The notes beneath the pieces were generated by a model. That model was not told the DNA's origin. It ran no database searches and saw nothing but the letters and a program-made list of their open reading frames with translations. DNA of 37,123 bases from a virus, in the IMG/VR virus record IMGVR_UViG_3300008116_000117, positions 1 to 37,123 of that record; one strand, 5' to 3'. The position numbers and the translations under genes were made by a program. Shown here piece by piece: positions 33,280 to 37,123 of the stretch (the stretch's first letter is position 1; each line of letters begins with the position of its first letter).

Positions 33280-34779
33280 TTAAGTACCTGATGAACCTGA
33301 AGTGCCAGATGAACCATCTGTACCACTCGTTCCATTTGTACCTGAGGTTCCACTTGAACCTGAAGTACCATCAGCACCTGATGTACCGCTAGAACCAGAT
33401 GTTCCTGAGCTACCTGAAGTACCACTTGAACCAGAGGTTCCATTACCTGAAGTACCTGATGAGCCACTTGTACCAGATGAACCATTAGTACCTGATGTAC
33501 CACTTGAACCTGAAGTACCAGCAGCACCGCTTGCACCACTTGATCCGCTTGTACCACTTGAACCACTAGTTCCATCTTGACCTGCTATACCTATATTCCA
33601 AGGTCCATTTCCACTTTGAGTACCAACAACTTTAGTTGTAATAAATCTTATTGTATTTGGTCCAAGAGGATTAAGTACTGTTACTTGACCTAAAAGATAA
33701 TTACTAGTATCATATGAAACAATTATTATTGTTCCTACAGCAACATTAAGACCAGCACTTAAAGTAACTGTAGTACCTACAGTTAGTGTACCTAAATTAA
33801 TATTATCAGTAGTAGTATTAGTTACAACAGGAGAAGTACCTGATGTTCCACTTGAACCAGAAGCTCCAGAAGAACCACTTGTACCACTTGAACCATGTGA
33901 TCCACTTGTTCCTGATGAACCTGATGAACCACTAGTTCCTGAAGAACCAGAAGTACCTGATGTACCATTTGTTCCTGAGTTACCTGAAAGGTTTACGTTC
34001 CAACTTGATTGTGAAGCAGTACCTACAACAACTTCTACATATACGTTTATAGTAGTACCACCAGCATAGCTGCTAACACGTCCTTCTATAAAGTTTGTAG
34101 GGTCATAGGCAATTACTATATCTTGACCTACTGTAAAAGCTAACCCAGAGGCAGCTAAATTTGTTAATGCAAGAGTACTACCAACTGTTACAGATGACAA
34201 GTTAATTGCCATTGTAGAGGTAGTAGAATATGATGGAGAAGTTCCATTAATACCGCTTGTACCACTTGAACCACTTGTACCACTTGAACCAGCAGCACCT
34301 GTCGCACCCGCAGCACCTGATGTTCCACTTGAACCAGAGGTTCCAGAAGAACCACTTGTGCCACTTGAACCATTTGAACCGCTTGTACCTGAAGTTCCGC
34401 TAGAACCTGAAGTACCATTTGTACCTGAAGTTCCACTTGAACCACTTGTTCCTGAAGAACCTGAAGTACCCGCTGCTCCTGAAGTACCAGATGAACCTGA
34501 AGTACCTGATGAACCTGAAGTACCAGAGGCGCCAGGAGTAGTTGTGCTAAAGTATACTAAACCAGAACCAGTATCATATACTAATGCTGTTGGAGCTGTA
34601 TTGTTTTGATCAATAGAACCTGATTCTAACACAAGGTTACCTGAACTAGATATAGTTAAAGAGGCACCAATTTGTATGTCAGAACCAGTAACACCATTTA
34701 AAGCGTTTATAATGCGTAAAACGTGTGCAGCTTCTATTAAACTACCACTCGCTATACCTGAAGTACTGATGTATCCCAT
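33280..34779 (-). CDS. Ser/Thr/Gly-repeat tail fibre, ended by an internal stop (499 aa)
   Basis: This is the first gene of the fibre island. Residues 1-~88 are a proximal domain ([40 protein letters not shown]). GTS/GSS triplets follow, with two diverged copies of the beta module at ~181-268 and ~316-402. The frame stops at TAA inside the repeat, although the repeat continues in frame on the other side. The intact gene would run 34779-32656 and code about 706 residues. Comparison with a near-identical repeat unit in the same gene suggests the stop arose from TCA (Ser) by one base change. As it stands the product has no tip domain. Confidence 0.85.
   Translation of the reverse strand: MGYISTSGIASGSLIEAAHVLRIINALNGVTGSDIQIGASLTISSSGNLVLESGSIDQNNTAPTALVYDTGSGLVYFSTTTPGASGTSGSSGTSGSSGTSGAAGTSGSSGTSGSSGTSGTNGTSGSSGTSGTSGSNGSSGTSGSSGTSGSSGTSGAAGATGAAGSSGTSGSSGTSGINGTSPSYSTTSTMAINLSSVTVGSTLALTNLAASGLAFTVGQDIVIAYDPTNFIEGRVSSYAGGTTINVYVEVVVGTASQSSWNVNLSGNSGTNGTSGTSGSSGTSGSSGSSGTSGSHGSSGTSGSSGASGSSGTSGTSPVVTNTTTDNINLGTLTVGTTVTLSAGLNVAVGTIIIVSYDTSNYLLGQVTVLNPLGPNTIRFITTKVVGTQSGNGPWNIGIAGQDGTSGSSGTSGSSGASGAAGTSGSSGTSGTNGSSGTSGSSGTSGNGTSGSSGTSGSSGTSGSSGTSGADGTSGSSGTSGTNGTSGTDGSSGTSGSSGT
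33571..33834 (-). repeat. Diverged beta module, second copy in the interrupted fibre
   Basis: About 88 residues from [14 protein letters not shown] to [10 protein letters not shown]. The pattern "[32 protein letters not shown]" follows the shared module's strand order with low identity. Confidence 0.6.
33974..34240 (-). repeat. Diverged beta module, first copy in the interrupted fibre
   Basis: About 89 residues from [14 protein letters not shown] to [29 protein letters not shown] aligns with the VQSIILV...HFEAEV core of the other copies. Confidence 0.65.
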
Positions 34780-34805
34780 TAAAATTTCATTTAGAATTAT
34801 TCTAT

Positions 34806-34813
34806 AATAAATA
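34806..34813 (-). promoter_or_regulatory. TATTTATT element upstream of the first fibre gene
   Basis: One-base variant (TATTTATT) of the recurrent element, 27-34 bases before the ATG at 34779. It is at the entry of the fibre island. Confidence 0.35.
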
Positions 34814-34837
34814 TGATGAATCCTAAATGGACTTTAT

Positions 34838-35701
34838 TTACGTCGTTCTCTCTTTGAAGTATGTTTTAGTGATATTGTATGCCTTTGGATTAGGGCCTGC
34901 TAGAGCAGCGTTTATACCTGAAGGTATGATATATGCGTTAACTTTAACGTTAAATTCACTTTTATTTGCTCTGTCGGCATTAGCAGATACACTTGTAATT
35001 GTTGGAAATTCATCAATTCTAGCTCTAAACATAAATCGTTCAGGATCCCCCCAATACGAATCAGAAGCAAATTCAAACGCTTCTATAATAGTATTCATCT
35101 GATCTTGAATAAAGTCAGTCCAAACAATTACTTTATAAGTAATAATTAAATAATCAGGAATAATTCCTAATATAAATTCTTTTTGTTTCTTTTGATTTTG
35201 TAAAACCTTAAAATTATCGTAAAAATTTCTTGGTGAGTAAGGCGTTTCAAAATATTGAAAATTTCTTACCTTATTACCATCTAATTTATTACCAATAGAT
35301 CTATCTTTAGTAATAGATTCTCTTTGATACATAATTAACGGAACCATAATTTTGCCCTGGTTACCATCTCTATAGTAACCATCAGCCTGTACTGCTTTCC
35401 ATTTTTCAGGTGAACCATAAATTATAGGTACCTCAATTTGTCTGTTGTTTTGTACAGCAACAGGTCTAATAACATTAGTAAAATAATAAGCAATAGTTTC
35501 ATCTATATCTTGTAATCCAATAGAGATAGGTTTTGCCCTATTCTCATCTTTCATGGATGTTTGATAAGCACGATTTATCTCAGGTTGTCCTGGTTTTAGT
35601 TCAGTTTCAACCTGGTTAGGATTTCCATAAGTTGGATCTTTTGGGATAACCAACTTGCTAAGAAATTGTTGTTTAGTATATGGTGTTGGTTTAAACTCCA
35701 T
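34838..35701 (-). CDS. Tail terminator / proximal sheath stabiliser (gp15-like)
   Basis: A 287-aa protein (T4 gp15 is 272 aa). It starts at an ATG overlapping the previous stop (TAATG). Features expected of gp15/tail-completion proteins: early AYYFTNVIRPVAVQNNRQIE strand-helix, VPIIYGSPEKWKAVQADG, then LIMYQRESI and LIITYKVIVWTDFIQDQMN. A late stretch reads WGDPERFMFRARIDEF. It would cap the sheath and tube at the neck. Position directly after the neck genes supports this. Family resemblance is by motif memory, not alignment. Confidence 0.7.
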   Translation of the reverse strand: MEFKPTPYTKQQFLSKLVIPKDPTYGNPNQVETELKPGQPEINRAYQTSMKDENRAKPISIGLQDIDETIAYYFTNVIRPVAVQNNRQIEVPIIYGSPEKWKAVQADGYYRDGNQGKIMVPLIMYQRESITKDRSIGNKLDGNKVRNFQYFETPYSPRNFYDNFKVLQNQKKQKEFILGIIPDYLIITYKVIVWTDFIQDQMNTIIEAFEFASDSYWGDPERFMFRARIDEFPTITSVSANADRANKSEFNVKVNAYIIPSGINAALAGPNPKAYNITKTYFKERTT

Positions 35702-35994
35702 TATTTAAGTTTCTTAACTCTTTTTCTTAATAAAGCTAAAATACCTTTTAACTTAGACAATTCAGTACCCTCTTCAGCAGTACCAAGATAATCAATAAGA
35801 TCTTCTAATTTAGTAATTACTGCTTCAGGTTTAACTCCATAATCAACATCCCAAGTTAACTTACCTGTTTCAGGATTAATATCTGATAAGGTGGTTTTTG
35901 TTCCTGTTTCTGGATCAATACTAGTAGTTCCTGTTTTTATTTTACTTATATCAATATAAGGTTCCTCTTTTAGTATGTTTAATAATTTTATCAT
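35701..35994 (-). CDS. Small protein between the neck genes (97 aa)
   Basis: The preferred start is the ATG at 35994, which overlaps the previous stop as ATGA. A longer reading from 36042 would overlap by 52 bases and is unlikely. The product begins with an amphipathic helix MIKLLNILKEEPYIDISKIK. A short segment IDPETGTKTTLSDINPETGK with two related PETG units follows, then a helical end rich in Lys and Leu. The function is unknown. It is translationally coupled on both sides, so it is probably a minor neck or assembly protein. Confidence 0.7.
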   Translation of the reverse strand: MIKLLNILKEEPYIDISKIKTGTTSIDPETGTKTTLSDINPETGKLTWDVDYGVKPEAVITKLEDLIDYLGTAEEGTELSKLKGILALLRKRVKKLK

Positions 35995-36482
35995 AATCTT
36001 GTTTGTGTTATACCAGGTATTTCTGGACGTGTCATGTGGCAAGTTAAGATGAATGATAAGCTATCACCAAATTCAACTACATCTTCGCTATATGGATAGC
36101 TAGGATCTTTACCTACCACTAATTGGTTTTCATTTACGTTATCAACTTCAAAATATAAGTTATTCCAAAGTATAATATCACCTATTTCTGGAACTACATT
36201 AGCACTAATACAATCATCTCTCCAAAGTCTAACTTCAAGTTCGCGGAATGTATCAGGACCAAAATTATCAGTTTCTTGTGTTGTACCTCCTCTAACTAAT
36301 AAACAAGGTAATAACACAGGACCCATATAAGTTTTATTTTGTGCCTCACCATAAACGTTAGAAGGAGTTTCTTTTAAAACTACTTTATAGTAACCAACAA
36401 GTTGCTCAATAATATCATGAATCAACTCCTGGTTTACGCTATTAAATAGCTGAACATCCCTCTGTCTACCGAACATTGCCAT
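35991..36482 (-). CDS. Neck protein (gp14-like)
   Basis: A 163-aa protein beginning MAMFGRQRDVQLFNSVNQEL, followed by a helix and VGYYKVVLKETPSNVYGEAQ. This start is typical of gp14-type neck proteins in T4-like phages. A beta-rich domain follows (PVLLPCLLVRGG, ELEVRLWRDDCI, VPEIGDIILWNNLYFEVDNV), like head-tail connector adaptors. It would help close the head and dock the tail. It lies 1 base after the gp13-like gene. It is shorter than T4 gp14 (256 aa). Confidence 0.7.
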   Translation of the reverse strand: MAMFGRQRDVQLFNSVNQELIHDIIEQLVGYYKVVLKETPSNVYGEAQNKTYMGPVLLPCLLVRGGTTQETDNFGPDTFRELEVRLWRDDCISANVVPEIGDIILWNNLYFEVDNVNENQLVVGKDPSYPYSEDVVEFGDSLSFILTCHMTRPEIPGITQTRL

Positions 36483-36483
36483 A

Positions 36484-37123
36484 TTATCCTATATAAATTG
36501 GTAAAGGTACTTCGTTTAATGTTGTTTTCATTGCTACATTTTCTGCTGCTCTTCTTTCTAACTGTTTCTGTCGTGTTACTTCATCTAAATCACCTCTTAG
36601 TTTTTCAATTAAAGCTGCTTTTTCTGATGTGGCTGCTGATAATAAATCTGCTTGGTTTAAAGTTACTTCCGCACCAGGAATTGGTACTGTAGTATACTTA
36701 CCTCTTACGTATCCTAAAAGCTCTTTTGCTACAGCTAATGTATATTCAAATATCCAATATCTACCAGGAGCATTAATAAAGCTATAACATGGATTTTGAT
36801 AAGGAACTTTACTCATATCTGATATTAACCCTGAACCTGAATAAGGTGTAGCAATTGGATTTCCTCTTTCAGAGCGCTTAATATAATTAAAATATAAAGG
36901 GTAGTTAACTGTAGGAACAGGGAAAATTCTAAGTTGGTTATTAATCAACTCAAAACTAAATCCTACTCTTCTAACTTGGTTACTTGCCTTTAATTCATTA
37001 ATTCTTTCTAAGTCCCAATATACAGGATAAATTGTAGCCATATTTCCTAAACCACCATAAGCACCATATCCAGCACCACCAAATAAACCTGGTGAAGCTA
37101 AACCAGCCGCACCTCCTAATTGA
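36484..37123 (-). CDS. Neck protein (gp13-like), 5' end beyond the window
   Basis: The frame is open through the window edge. Upstream of the first internal ATG (37041) it reads in frame through a Gly/Ala-rich stretch (AGLASPGLFGGAGYGAYGGL), so the true start is outside. The rest has a beta-rich part (VGFSFELINNQLRIFPVPTV, LYFNYIKRSERG), then helices WIFEYTLAVAKELLGYVRGKY, PIPGAEVTLNQADLL and EKAALIEKLRGDLDEVT. This order fits gp13 neck proteins, with "helix, G-x-R/K, PG-x-VTLN, helix". The gene order gp13, gp14, gp15 as in T4 supports it. Confidence 0.65.
   Translation of the reverse strand, partial: QLGGAAGLASPGLFGGAGYGAYGGLGNMATIYPVYWDLERINELKASNQVRRVGFSFELINNQLRIFPVPTVNYPLYFNYIKRSERGNPIATPYSGSGLISDMSKVPYQNPCYSFINAPGRYWIFEYTLAVAKELLGYVRGKYTTVPIPGAEVTLNQADLLSAATSEKAALIEKLRGDLDEVTRQKQLERRAAENVAMKTTLNEVPLPIYIG

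Noticed and set aside
35995-36042. Longer 113-aa start for the small neck-region protein
   Set aside because: It would overlap the gp14-like gene by 52 bases; the ATG at 35994 overlaps the stop as ATGA, a common coupling.

Overview
This window is part of a T4-like (contractile-tailed) phage genome. It is AT-rich, every supported gene is on the minus strand, and genes are packed with 1-4 base overlaps or gaps of under 100 bases. The type is fixed by a T4 gp18-type tail sheath, gp19-type tube, a tape measure, gp53/LysM-type and hub-type baseplate proteins, a gp32-type ssDNA-binding protein and a UvsX/RecA-type recombinase. Start codons generally have A/T-rich leaders and no clear Shine-Dalgarno sequence. 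That would suit a Bacteroidota host, but this is inference only.

In transcription order (high to low coordinate): (1) 37123-34838, neck and tail-completion genes (gp13-, gp14- and gp15-like plus a 97-aa protein). (2) 34779-17310, a fibre and fibre-modification island of about 17 kb. It has three giant Gly-X-Y repeat fibre genes: one interrupted by a stop codon, one of 1868 aa, and one of 1305 aa with a real collagen-like tract and an S74 self-cleaving chaperone. Among them lie a GT4 + autotransporter-heptosyltransferase-like fusion, a small prolyl-hydroxylase-like 2OG-Fe(II) oxygenase, and an 810-aa protein joining a GT4 domain, a GT25 (collagen galactosyltransferase family) domain and a procollagen-lysyl-hydroxylase-like domain. 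(3) 17307-3560, tail and baseplate: small coiled-coil protein, sheath, tube, gp26-like protein with an overlapping downstream frame at a T7 slip-prone run, tape measure, a 59-aa ORF, a 714-aa baseplate protein, a LysM/gp53-like protein, an 1162-aa hub-like protein with a C-terminal alpha/beta-hydrolase-like domain, and a 297-aa structural protein. (4) 3534-1, replication and recombination: a compact family-A DNA polymerase-like protein, a 138-aa unknown, gp32 and UvsX (cut by the window edge).

The most notable content is the island. It appears to encode collagen-like fibres together with a matching modification kit: lysyl hydroxylation, hydroxylysine glycosylation, prolyl hydroxylation and Ser/Thr glycosylation. 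All 24 lysines in the collagen tract sit in X-Lys-Gly, the sequence context used by animal lysyl hydroxylases. Rho-independent terminators follow the tube gene and two of the fibre genes. A TATTTATA-like element recurs 15-35 bases upstream of nine gene starts.
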